Assembly: GCF_905475465.1 (NCBI RefSeq)
Contig: NC_062244.1
Span: forward strand, 12,518,001 to 12,582,000
Direction of reading: 5' to 3'
Source of the DNA: Pieris napi
Lineage: Eukaryota; Arthropoda; Insecta; Lepidoptera; Pieridae
DNA: 64,000 bases
Under the pieces are notes generated by a model. That model searched no databases and was not told the origin of the DNA. It saw only the letters and a list, made by a program, of their open reading frames with translations. Position 1 is the first letter of the stretch; each line of letters opens with the position of its first letter. Position numbers and translations under genes: made by a program. Below, in pieces: positions 47,512 to 60,200 of this stretch.

Positions 47512-49503
47512 ATTATCAATTATAACATAGATACTTCGGAATTACTCATGTATAATGTTATTGGTGCAATGCCATTGTAGATTAAAATGCTTAACTTTGA
47601 AGCTCTCAGTACTGAGTTTTTTTACTGGTAATGTATAAATAAAAATATATGCATGTTATATTAAATTGTTTTATATGTATATTTTTTGTTTTACACTGGA
47701 AAAATCATACATAAAGTACATAAATTAAAAAATAATATATTTGAAATTATTTTAATGTAGGTTTTATGTTGTAAATTATTGTAATGATCTTTATTATATT
47801 CTTTAATGAATATTCATGTATTGGTTTCTTAGTGTTTTTTTTAAGTATTAATTAAACTTATATTATTTTAGAAATCAAGATATATGCTTTTTGGCATTAA
47901 CTATTAATATCTAAAGGCTATAGCATATTGGTACAAAACAGGTTAATTTAGGGATTTTGGCCCATAACTTGGAAAGAGTTTGAGAGAGGTTGATGCGGCT
48001 AAAGATGATCGAATTTTCCTCAACTAACAGAGATCTTTTCAAGTTACATGCCGATGCCAATTTCTTTTTGGAGATTAAAACTACAGACAATATTGAAACT
48101 AAATGTTTTTGGGCAAACTATGCAAGTTTTTTTTTAAATTATTTAAATATGTATAATATATTTTTAATTACTTTGGAGCCATAAAAAAATGTATCAAACA
48201 TTTGTTGGAATAGTTCTTATGAGTTACATACAAAATTTAATGATAATAAAATATATTTATTACAAGACACCATAATGGAAAACTGGGATCAAAAATATTT
48301 TTTCTTTAACCTCCTAAAACATAGAATTATGGCAAAATTGTTAACCACCACTTGAAAGCATTTGTACATTATTATTTAAAAATATTCTATACTTGAACCC
48401 AAAAATAACTGTTAATTATCATAGGTGTATAAAAATTTAGTGTTTTACAAGTTGTTAAATAGTATGCTTAATTGTTTTAAAAATGCTCAAAGACATTCCC
48501 ATAACTTATTTTTTCAGTTTTGTGTTTATTTATGTAGGAGCTATAATTATAAAATGTGTGTTTAAGACAACTATTTTCCATGCTACTTTTATGTAATCAT
48601 TTAAAGTAGCAACTCACTGTTACTAACTGTCTTTATAATAAATCAAATAAAAGCATCTCAGATAGTTTATATTATAAAAGTATGTATGAAATATTGTAGA
48701 AATCTTGAAATATTTATAGTATCAATAGTTGTTACGTGGACACTTATAGTAATAATGAATTTTGTGTAGTTTAATAGCACTCACGCCATTTCGGATTTTA
48801 AAGTAATGATAACAAAGTACCCATATTTTATTTTATTATAAACATAAGACTTGGGCAGTTAATAAATTAATTTACTTTTAAAACCCTTCAAGCATTAATT
48901 CAATAAACATTTTATGTTCTGTGTTAAGGGAATCTCATATAAGAGTTATTTTTTAATAGATTACTGATTCTCAACTATTATAATGTTTAGAATATGGTAG
49001 TTAAATAGGATATTATATGTTGTTATAAAATTGTGTAGAATGCTAATATGAGTGGCATGATAGATTTGTTGAAACTTTATCTTTATATGTGTTTACTCCT
49101 ACATAATGTATGTATAAAATATTTCAGCACTATCATATTAGAGACATATTCGGTGCGCTTACTGCAAATACATAGATAAGTTTGTGATTTATGTACATTT
49201 AGAAAAAGTTTTGACCTAGTTTCAAAAGACAAAATATAGTTATCTTCTTGGGCTTTGAAATCATGTTATATCTATTAAAATATATTGTCTCAATAAAATA
49301 TTTAATCAAATACACAACGGATTTTTTAATTTTTATTTAACTCTACAGTTAGATCTTAATGTGATACTGGACAGAGTTAACATTGTTGAAAAGTACAATG
49401 TTATTGAGTTTCTATCATTGTATACAAGTCTTATGTAGATTGTTATCCATTGTATTAGTTTAATTCGAAGAAAAACAATTTCCATCGAATTTAAAATATA
49501 ATG
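47512..49503. other. Convergent 3' regions of AP-2 alpha and INO80E
   Basis: Two kilobases of very AT-rich sequence separate the AP-2 alpha stop from the INO80E stop on the opposite strand. It probably consists of 3' UTRs and spacer. Several short open frames have no recognisable content. A polyadenylation signal for AP-2 alpha is at 47638. Confidence 0.4.
47638..47643 (+). promoter_or_regulatory. Polyadenylation signal AATAAA of AP-2 alpha
   Basis: This is the first canonical AATAAA after the AP-2 alpha stop codon, 127 bases downstream, followed by AT-rich sequence. Later AATAAA copies occur, so a longer 3' UTR is possible. Confidence 0.45.
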
Positions 49504-51099
49504 TTAATCAAACCATTCTTCAACAATTGGTGATGTTTCCAATACATCATTAGATTCACTGAAACAATAAATCATATTATCATATTTAAATTTATAAATA
49601 AAATTTCCAATGTATAGTTTTTTTACCTGTCAAGAGATGGATCATTGCTAAACATTTCTGTTGGCACTGTAGGTGGAGCACGCTCAGGCAAAAGTTTCAG
49701 AAATGTTTGACGTGATTGTAAATGACGTTCCACTTCTTCAGGTGTCATATGACCGTCACTGTTATTAAGGCCAAATCCAAGTCCAGGTGATGCCTTAGCC
49801 ATCATATTGGAATTACCTTGATGCTGAAACAATGTCATAAGTACCAAATAATGGATGTAGTTTATTTATGTAAAGTATTAAATATAATCATTTCTTCTAC
49901 TATGTAATTTTGACTATAGATTCTAGTCACTCTAAATTTACTAAAAAAAAACTTTCAAATCATGCAACAGCAACAATGGTGTTATACCTATGAAATGTAT
50001 TCTTTGATCACTGATAGATACATACAAAACTGTGTCATAAAACATGAGTAATAAAAACTACCAAAGCGTGCATGTAAAATTTAACTATAGTTTTATTTTT
50101 CAGAACAAGAAACCAAAATTAAAAAGTAAAAGGGTTAAAATATATCTTTGAGTGGCAAAAAATAATAAAATTTTTAATAAATAGGTAACAATCATTTTGA
50201 CTCATTTAATGGAAATATTAACATGAAGCATTTAGCTTTTAAAAATACGCACTAGTTAAAACTATAACAAAATTGGTATTCTTGGAATACATAAATACTT
50301 AGGAGTCTAATACTAAAGAATATATTTCACTAATCAGACATAAACCTCAAGGACTAGAAGTAACTTCATAGTTTTACCACCTATCATCAGTTAAAACATT
50401 TCTTAGGCATATCATTTTTGTCTTACAGGATTATTGATATTTGTAGTTTTTTTAGATACAGCTCTTTTCCTTTTGATATTACTATTGATACTTTTGTTAA
50501 TTGGTGATGGTGTTGTTAGAGGAGCTTGACTTATATTTGCTTCCATTTTCTTCCTAGAATTTAAAATTTATATTTAGGTATAACTGAATATACTCATTAG
50601 TAAATACATGATTATTATTCATAACATTAAACTTTTACCATTTTGATCCATCTGTGTTAGTACAACTTGTGTCATCTGAAGATTCTGTATCTTCACTTTC
50701 TGATGAACTACTGTCTGGCTTTTCATACTGTAATAATCTGTCTAATAGAAAAGACCGATCTCTTGTTACCTTTAATAATCGTTTTTGGCTTGATCGTAGG
50801 GCATCTTGAAAACATTCATTTTCCTGCAAAATATTAACAGGGAAAATTTAAAACGAAGTCAATGACTGCTAAAAATATCAATTTGCTCAAAAACATACAT
50901 ATATTAGATATTTTAATTTCTTTTTAAGAGTTAAGTATTGTGCTCGATAATTAGGTTCGTTCTCCGGATCACTGCTACTGTCACTAGAATAGTCTTTATT
51001 TGATTCTGCTTGAGAAGTATCAGCCACTGCACTATTTACACTTGCTTCTTCATTAGCTTGCATATTGGCTATTGAGCGGCAGTACCACCCATCAAGCAT
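49504..51099 (-). CDS. INO80E: INO80 chromatin-remodelling complex subunit E
   Basis: Five exons join in frame: 51099-50899, 50823-50639, 50553-50427, 49823-49627 and 49558-49504, giving 254 residues from ATG 51099, or 242 from ATG 51063. INO80E is a small accessory subunit of the nuclear INO80 remodeller. The match rests on NYRAQYLTLKKKLKYLIYEN followed by ECFQDALRSSQKRLLKVTRD and RSFLLDRLLQYEKPDSSSSE. The human protein has the same coiled-coil-like block ending LLDRLLQYE and then an acidic serine stretch. The C-terminal APPTVPTEMFSND also resembles the human end. The middle is low in complexity with a basic KRKRAVSKK segment, a possible nuclear localisation signal. A TTTGCAG acceptor-like sequence lies directly before ATG 51099, so a non-coding first exon may exist further upstream. 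Confidence 0.85.
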
Positions 51100-51639
51100 T
51101 TTCTGCAAAGAGTCATAGCTTATAATTATGGATTTGGATCGGTTTTTAACGAAAGTAGTTCCTAAAAATGTATTGGTTGGTACCTTCGGAAAATTTTCGG
51201 ACGCCAGTTTTGTTGAATATTAGCTAAATGGTACAGTAAGTTTTTTCTATATTTTTTTCTTTTAAATAGAATTATTAAATGTACTTCATATTCTTAGAAT
51301 TAAGAATATACTAAAAATAACTAAACCTATTCAGAATTGATTGTTTTATAAAATTGATATCCGATCTTCCAATTTCCATTCAATTGATTTTTATTTTTAA
51401 CACAGACTAAAGACTACAGAGTTTAGACTTTTGGAATGTTTAGCCGACTTCAAAAAACCAAAGGTGGAGGAATCACATAATTGATTTTTTAAAATTACTT
51501 CTTATTAAAAAAAATTTATAACGAAGTAATTTATTATTTAATTAACACAGTTCAAGTTATATTATGTATCTGTGAATTGTCACTATCTTATATTGAACAC
51601 ATGAAATATTCAATGACATTTAACAATATTCATCAATTT

Positions 51640-52135
51640 CAGCTAAAAGGGAAAAAAACTTTCGATTATTTGACGGTCACTGGTAGAGCCTGCATATCCA
51701 TATGAATTCTGAACAAAACGATACGAGATGAACTGAACAAATGTAGCGCCCACCAATAATTTTAGTGTTGTGGTATTTGTAGCTACTAAATATTGTTTGT
51801 TGCGCTGTAGGGTTTTTTGATTTTGATATGGGTATTTCTGTACCATCTATTATCACTCTGGTAGCTGGATGATATAGCTTAAATAAATCTAGCATATAAT
51901 AACAGCTAACCAGTGAGCGACTAAGCCAAATATCTATTTTTTCCATAATTCATAAACAAAATTTACCCACGTAACAAATATATTCTCAACAGCAGTAGCA
52001 GACTAATGCCAATAAATTTTGCCATCTCAAAATCAGGTTTATTTCTTTGTAATTTAACTAACATCAAAAGAAATTGATCCATTCCACTGATGTTAATGAC
52101 TTGGCTGACCCTATAATTTTATTATTACGGTACTT
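51640..52135 (-). pseudogene. Decayed DDE transposase (Harbinger/ISL2EU-like)
   Basis: Minus-strand pieces in several frames read MDQFLLMLVKLQRNKPDFEM, then EKIDIWLSRSLVSCYYM, then TRVIIDGTEIPISKSKNPTA followed by SSYKYHNT. After a frame shift comes GYAGSTSDRQIIESFFPF. The DGTE and STSDRQI motifs fit the DDE_Tnp_4 type nuclease found in Harbinger and ISL2EU transposases. Frame shifts, the missing C-terminal part and no recognisable inverted ends show that it is dead. Confidence 0.65.
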
Positions 52136-52751
52136 GCTGTGGTAGTGGGTTTCTTCCATACGAAAACAGTTGGAAATTGGAATTGCAGTCTTTTTCAAAT
52201 GCGCAGCGAGGTATTTTTGGAGAAAAAAAAGTTTTACCTTGTGTTATAATAATAAAGTAGGGGATTTGACGTTTGTTTGCATTTGTTATGGGTCAAGCGA
52301 TACCAGCGTTACTAGTGGCAAAGTTTGGTAGTTTTCTCCTCCATTTTATATAGCTTGTAGTTAAAATAGGTTTATTTTTTGTTTGATATTTTGTTTAGCT
52401 ATTTGACTATGTTTTCGAACCCTTTAAGTTAAGTTAAAAGTCACTATTTACAGATTTAAGAAACTATGGACAATACTAATTACTGTAGGTTTCCGCGAGA
52501 TATTTGCTTCCGGAAATAAGTTACGAAATTGATTGTTGTCAATATTAATATTTTATTGACTTTGTTATATTTTAAATATGTTAAAAATATTTTTTTTTGT
52601 TTCAAAAATTGTAAATATGTATTACAATATTGTATATTAAATTGATATTATAATCTATGATCTATCTCTTGTCTGCCATCAATTACGGAGGCGGTATCAA
52701 AATATGGTCAGCGATAGGTGTACAAAACTTTAATATTTTGCTCTCATATGC

Positions 52752-53204
52752 GGCGTTCCCACGAGGCGTTAATCACGACAGTCAACCACGCTTTCGTGAA
52801 ATACACTTCTGTGTGAACGCATAGGCGTTAAACTTGATTTCGTGAGGAACGGCGCACGACACAAGCGTGGATAGATCAAACGTGTTTGATTTTCAGTCGT
52901 GATATACCGTTCGTGAAGCCAAGATGTCGTCACAACAACGTGGAATTAAGTTTAACGACAGTGAAACTACGCGTTTTTTGGAGTTATATTCTATGGAAAA
53001 GGTGTTATATGATCCAAGTTTGGAGGAATACCGTGATAGAGATTTATATATCGATGTTTTGATAATGACTAAGTCGAAACACGAAGCGTGAACGGCACGA
53101 ATACCCCCCAACCAACGTTTCATCAATTCACACTTTCGTGAGTGTCACGAACGACAGTTGACTAGCGTAGTTGACTGTCGTGATTAACGCTCCGTGGGAA
53201 CGCC
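52752..53204 (+). mobile_element. Short DNA transposon with a MADF-like ORF
   Basis: The left end GGCGTTCCCACGAGGCGTTA, followed by ATCACGACAGTCAAC, pairs with an inverted right end reading GGCGTTCCCACGGAGCGTTA and the same continuation. That makes about 35 bp of terminal repeats differing at a couple of positions. It is 453 bp long. A plus-strand frame at 52924-53091 (55 codons) reads ETTRFLELYSMEKVLYDPSL and resembles the start of a MADF/Myb-like domain, as in the accessory protein of PIF/Harbinger elements. It lacks a transposase. Confidence 0.65.
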
Positions 53205-53450
53205 CCATTAGCATGAAGCATTTTTATTATATATAATATGGAAGGTCTAGCTTTTATTATCTGTATAAGATTTACAACGATTATAGTCGTCTGGATTTCG
53301 CAGACAATATGTCATTTTAAATATTTGACACAACAGTAGATGTTTGAACAGTTGATCTAGAAAAATAAAATTCTGTTAAACGAAATTGAGCTTTATCTGT
53401 TCCGCATGTGCTCTTTTAGCTGAGTGTGGTCGCGGTCGGTCAGTCGATGC

Positions 53451-54227
53451 CAGGGCTGCCAGATGTACGATTTAAATCGTACTTGTACGATTTTTTGTCA
53501 TTTTTACTCATGTACGATCGCTAGACCAAGATCGTACAGACAATGTACGATTTTTCTGTACCTGGTAACATTTTGTAATGAAACGAATATATACTCCACC
53601 GGCAAGTATTATGTTCGAGGAATTTTCCAACAACCTAACGTATGCCTAGACCTTTTATGTCTAAAGACCCTTTTTTATATGAAGTTGTGTGCATTGTTAC
53701 AAAACTTATTATTGTTCTCTTGTAAAGACTTGTATTGGAATTGTCAAACATCTGTTTTTCTCATCAGTCTCTAGCTCTAAGTGATTATGTTATCCTCTTT
53801 TGATCTGCATTTTGTCTTTAGTGTTTTTTGCGTTACTTCAATACGCTTAAGAAAGAATGGGTAGTGAAAATTAAGAAGAGTGACCTGCGCCAGGTACTCC
53901 AAAAAATAAATTAGCCAAAAGAGGAGAGCTTTCTACAACACAGGTCATAGAGGAACAAACACAGAGAAGTATCGTCCCGATCGGGAAAAATTTGATTTCC
54001 GGCCCGGTAAAAACCAATTTAAAGCCAGGTGGATTGTTTGTGACGTCGAAATGTTTTCAGAATATGGAGTTTTAAAGTTACACTCTTCAAGGCAAAGGCA
54101 GCCACTCATTTTAAATAAAAACTTTTCACTTTTATGTTGTACGATCTTTTCATTTCAAAATTTCCTTGATGTACGATTTTTTTGTAGTTGGTGTACGATC
54201 ATGCGTTTTTTTCACCTGGCAGCCCTG
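53451..54227 (+). mobile_element. Non-autonomous hAT element in the clu leader
   Basis: The ends are CAGGGCTGCCAG and, inverted, CTGGCAGCCCTG, the typical hAT CAGGG...CCCTG form. An exact 8-bp duplication GTCGATGC flanks it at 53443-53450 and 54228-54235. Subterminal copies of GTACGAT in both orientations crowd both ends, as expected for transposase binding sites. The 777-bp interior has no intact frame. Removing it joins GGTCGGTCAGTCGATGC directly to CGGATTAATTCC, 22 bases before the clu ATG. Confidence 0.85.
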
Positions 54228-54257
54228 GTCGATGCCGGATTAATTCCTCGTGTTGTT

Positions 54258-57200
54258 ATGGCTCTTGGTGGTGAAGTGAATAACGACAATGCTTCGAGAC
54301 TAGCCTCTCATAAAGTGAAAAAATGTCCAGTTAATAACAAAGTGAACGGTAAAAGTGCGGCCGAGAATGTGAACAAAGGTAAAGTTTTCTCTCTTCCCAA
54401 GTTATGTAACATCGCTCTAAGGTACTAAGTTAATTTTATTCTTAAATATATACGTACAAGGATTTCAATTATATTATAAGTCATGTGACTAGTACACATG
54501 TGATCAATCTATAAAAAATATAGTTGCAATTGTAGTCTTGTAATTAAAAACATTCGCACATACATACATATATTTTATTGCGGTAAATTCAATAATGTTT
54601 CCCTAAAAAATTTAATTTACTTAAATATAAAAAAATTAAGATACGCTATGATTTAATTAAATTTATCCAACATTACACAACATTAATTAATATTGCTAAA
54701 GATAATGTAAAATGCTAAAACCCGAAATTTTTTGTTGTAAACTAATATTAAATAGTAAATAAAATAAATAATTTGTAGAAAGAGCCCCTGAAGCTCAGAG
54801 ATAATTTCTAGTTAATAGGTAGTTAGATACCACATATCTATCTGAATACTATGAAAAATTCAAATCATAATAATATCACCATTAAAATTATAAACATTAC
54901 CTGTTTAAGGGTCAAAGCTCAGAGGTCATACAGAGATGGCTTTGGAAGAAGTTTTTTTGGAGAGGATGTGTTGTGTAGTATATAATATTATTCAAAAGTT
55001 AATTTGATGTAAAAGTGCATGTTTTTAAGTTGAAATCTTATGAGTATTTTGACTGATAAGTGTCTAGTTAGAATTTACTAAAAAAATATTTGAATTTATT
55101 TTTAGAAATAGTATTCTATTAGATTTGTTTTGACCACATGACTTGGTTAGTCAATAATTTTATCACATAATCAATTTTATAGATATGAAAATAACATGTG
55201 TATTGCATAAATTGGACACTAATAAAATTAAACTATTTCAAATAGTTGATCTATGAGCTAGGGTTATCTTTAACACTTATTTGGAGCATACATTAACATT
55301 ATTATTGTCTCAATCTTTTGAAATTAATTAAAAAAGAAAAATTTATAATCTCTTTTCTAGGTGCAGTATAGGTTATACCTTGTCCTGTATTCTGTTAGAT
55401 TTTTTATTTTCAGATTTAATTTAATTTTTTATTGAATAATACTGTCTGCCCTTATTTTTATTTTATTAAATTAAAATTCATACAAACAACTTTTTTTTAA
55501 AATATCTTTCTGATATAGATACCTCTCCTCTATAATGTACTTCAATATACATATTACACTTAATGTACAGGAAATTAATGTATAAAATTTCATAAAGAAA
55601 GAAAAACATAAGTAATTCATCATGTGTTGCTTGACATTATTTTTTGTCTCATCCTAATGAGACATAAAACATGTGTCCATCATGTGGAGGTAAAATTATA
55701 TTTCTGTGACTTCTACTAAATATGTCCCATACTTTTCTATTTTGTTCTTGTTGGTCAGATTAAATATTTTTATCTACTACATTACTAATTTGTTATCAAA
55801 ATACAGTTTTGTCACAATTAGGCAACCTATGTTCTAAATTAAAAAACTTTAATAGGGAAACTGAATTAATCATGTACAAAGAGGATAATTTTCATATAAA
55901 ATAATTCTTCATTATGATATGTTTTAAATGTAATATTCTATGGTAAATTTTTATTACCATTAGTCGTACATAGTGATAGTTTATTTGATTCAATATAATA
56001 TATCAAGATGGAAAAAATTGGATAACTTTGTGACAATTCACTGGTTAATTGTTATTGGTTTCAAAATTTAAAGGTTTATAATTATTCTAACTTAACATGT
56101 AGAATTGTGTTCTCATAATAACATAGTTTCAATTGACAGCTGATTTACTTGCCAATCAGTGTTGTCAATCATCAAGTGATCTTTGATTAATTACAAAGAA
56201 AACAACTCCAAATTGATCTATTCTTCCAGTGCAAATTTTCAGTGTAATGTACACTTGAATACAGTACGGCCATCCATAAAGCAACAGAAACATGAAAATA
56301 ATTTTATAGTTTTTCGACAATTACATAATTCAACTCGTTAATTAAACTATTAGTATTTTGCCTAAAATGTTACAACACATTATGATGATCATGAGATTTT
56401 AAATTAAAATATATATAACTGCATTTATGGTTATTGTGTTGAAGCCATTCTATGGTACATACTGTGAATAGTAGCTTTGTATTAGTACTACTGCCACGAT
56501 TTTATTTAATGTTCAAAATTAAAACGGGATTGACGACGACACGGCTGTACGTAAAAATGTTTGGCCCAAACTTTTTTGTCTCAGAATCGTTTTTTTTCCA
56601 TGGTCGGACGCGTGTATTTTTAAATTTCATACTATTTCTATAACAATATGTATTCCATTTCCTTGGTAACAAACGTTTTCTTGTGACAGTCATGTGAATT
56701 CTTTTGTACAGTGTAATTGGCGAATGATAAAGAAAAAATTAAGGTTTTTCCGCAGGTTTAATTAGGAAATTGCAAGATAAAAGTTTACTTTAAGCATTCC
56801 ATTAAATTTTATACGAAATTAATTATTTATAATACTTAATAATTGTTTTCCTTCTGATACTGACACAGGTTCCAATTTTAGAAGATAAAATAGGAATCAA
56901 TTAAAAAAATTATCCTGTTAATGCTCGCATTGCAAAGTGTCATTATTATTTGGTCGTCTTTTTAGCCCTTTTATTGAACTAGGAAAACATATGTATTGTT
57001 ATAGGACTCTTCGACGATAACCTTAAGTGACTACTTGACATTCCCTCGAATCCATAATGATTTACGTAAATAGTGGGGAAGCGGTTTGAAAACGTGTTAT
57101 TTTGTCAACATACTGATAATTTTAAATATTGGTATCACAAAAGCCTTCCGTATTCCAACATAATATATGTATATAATGTTCTTTATTCTAAATAGTTACG

Positions 57201-60200
57201 GATACATTTATGCGTATAATTTGTAATTTTTCTCTACGATGCAACAATAATTTTTTGTCGGGATTCAAACCCGGCGATTGGATTGATGCTTTATAAAAGC
57301 AGTCCTTAGCAATACATGCAAACGACGGTCATGATGATAGTAAAGTACAAAGTTATTACTTTTTTATGGCTACTTTGTAGGTCGCTTGCTTACTTATGAC
57401 TGGTTCTTGATTGATACTGAACGATAAGTCGAAACTGATAAGGTGTGATTTATTTTTTATAATGATAAAAAACTGTATCAAGGCAGGTTGTGGTTGTTTC
57501 TCACATGGAAACATGGCTGCAATATCTTTAGATATATCGTAGTATCACAGATAGACACTACGTATATTAATTAAATATTTTAATCAAAACCTATTTCTAA
57601 ATGCCATTTGCTATACGTTTAAATCGCTGAAACGACTTGATAATCTAGTGGTAGGAGATGTATTAGTTACAAGGAAAAATGACATTTAATATTTCTGCAC
57701 TTTGTTCTATGTATATATTCAATTTCATAATAATTATACACTATTGCAATTTTTAAATGATAGAATAAGTGTCAACAACCATGTACTTATATAAATATGT
57801 AATATTTACAATTCATGTGCTAATGGACCCAGTCGTGATACACTAATTTAATAGAAAAACCACATTTTGTAATATTTTAAACTGACCTAAAAAGAGTTCA
57901 CTGTGTGTAGGTTTATTTAGAGCGTCTTCGTTTCAAGTTTCCTGAAGTCTCTAAAGGAAAACTCTATCGCACTAGACATATTTAAAGCTTTACTAGGGGT
58001 TTTAATCGTCCAACCACCCATAGTTGACCGGAAGAGGATGTAATCAATTAAAATTACTTAAGTGTTAAATGAAATGCTGTCATAGAGTTTTGTACGTAAA
58101 TTACACAAGGTATTTTTTATTATCTAATAATCTAAACGAGCGTGTATCAATAGATCTAAATAATATGAACGATCTAACAAATATGTTATAAATTGTTCAT
58201 TGTTCAAAAAAGGTTTGTTCCATTATTTGGTCTAAATCTATCATCTCATAGGTCACTAAGACTTCTTTCTCGCCATGTAATTATAACTTTATATTAAAGT
58301 TACCTAATCCACCTCTCGCACTGTATCCATCTGTCTGTAATGTAAAATATTCCGTTTCATTTTTAGTTAAAAACAAATTCTTTTATGTTCTTGAAAAAGG
58401 CTAAGTTATTTTTTAGTCTTACGCGTACTAGGAACCCTAGTTTGATACTTTGTAAACTGAAAGAGCTATAACAAAAGATAAGTGAACTTGAAAATTTTCA
58501 TTCATTCAATATAATTGCGTTGAATTTACTTTTAAATGCAAGCGTCGGCTAACAGCCAACGTATTATTACGTAACATGATTTAGTTGGTTGCCATGCATT
58601 ATTATTGCAGCAATGACCTTACCGTAGCGTTTTAGAATTTGTTTACAGGAGATCTTATTAGTAACCAGTGCGTCATGTATCAATGAATTGGTATCATATA
58701 AATAAGTTGTGGTCATTGTTGATGCTGCTAGGCGACGTAAGCGATAAATTACTTCTTGATTGTTGTGCGGTTGCATGATACTCTTAATTATAAATACACG
58801 TAAAACGTATTTATATATATTATTCTAACATTATTCCAACTTCAGCGGGGTACGTGACTAAAAATTTTCCTGGCTCTGTTACATATAAGTTTGGTTCAGT
58901 AAAAGACAACATTAGAAACTTAAATGAAATCGATGTTTATGATATTTTAATCAATATGACATCAGTAACAATGAGTTATTCAAAATGTCAGTCGTGTCAA
59001 AATTGTACTATAGCAAAATAGTTCTAATTTAAGTAAATCAAAATATGCGTAGTGCAATTCTTCGAAGATTCCGAATAAAAGGTCAAGGGAATAATTTTCC
59101 ATAAGTTGCTAGAGGTTAAGTTTTCTGTGTTCGTCGCTGCGTGACAATAGTCGTTTCTCTTGCATAATTCATTGATTGGTCTCTTGTTCAGCCCGTCGTA
59201 GTCAACAATTGCTGTTTATCTAAATTTTAAATCAATGGCTCGTGTTTTGACGTCAATGCTTGCATTATGTCTTCTGTGAACTTCATCATAACCTCTACAA
59301 CAAGAGTTATCTCTATCTAAAGATACTGTATTATAATTTTGCGGTCTTGATGCGATAAGTCATAGCTGGAAAATATCACTATTTTATTACAAGTAAAAAT
59401 ATTAATAGGCTGTTGCCCGCCAGACGAAGACTTTCAATCGAAGAGCCAATTGCGATGCTCGCCCAACTGATTGTTTTTCTGACAGACTAAATTTGATGGC
59501 TAGACTATAAAAACGAATCAGACGTATAGGTTGAAAGACAGAAAGAAGGGACATAATGTGCCCCAAACTCATGATGCTTATTATTTTAAAATTGTACGCT
59601 GAACGATAGCGTTCACACGCTAGAAAAAACCGTGTCAATGGCTGTTTATCGGAAATTTTGATTTAGTAGGTATCTCGAGGCGCAGGCGTCTTGCCTCTTA
59701 TCTTGTTTGGTAAAGGCAACACAGATAAAATCAACATTTCAGCTCGTATCTTTCCGGAGCTTTATCAGTGTGTCACTTACGCATTTTAAAAATTTGGACA
59801 TTATGCTGTATAATTATCTTATTAAGAATTCGTTTGTTTTAGTCTTATCAAACACACCTACGAAACTGTAGGCCTATATAGGTCACACACACATCCTTAA
59901 GGTATTATGTGATAGGGGTCTTCATGTATCGTAACGTCTCTGGTGTATGGTTGGACGAGTCGTTATGTTACGCAAATAATCATTGCGCTAAATACTTGTC
60001 TTCATACCATAATATCTTGTTCCACTTGATAACAGAACATTGTACTTTGACCAGTTTGAAATTTCTAAATAAAATATACGTCTACGATGAGCTTTATTGT
60101 GATTTCTATGTCTTATTGTTATCCACTTCTTATACACTTTAAGAACTTTTACCCAAATAATAAATGACATAAGAATTTGGTCCAGTTAGTAAGATATAAG

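Larger units (their letters stand above)
51100..53442. other. Between INO80E and the clu leader
   Basis: This should contain the INO80E promoter region, reading leftwards. Two transposon remnants (51.64-52.14 and 52.75-53.20 kb) occupy much of it. Between them, about 52.27-52.74 kb, no gene or repeat was recognised. The clu core promoter is expected at the right end, near 53.40-53.44 kb. Confidence 0.4.

Noticed and set aside
51134..51229. 31-codon plus-strand frame starting MDLDRFLTKVVPKN, just upstream of INO80E
   Set aside because: It is short, ends at a stop with no donor, and lies in the probable INO80E promoter; no family was recognised.
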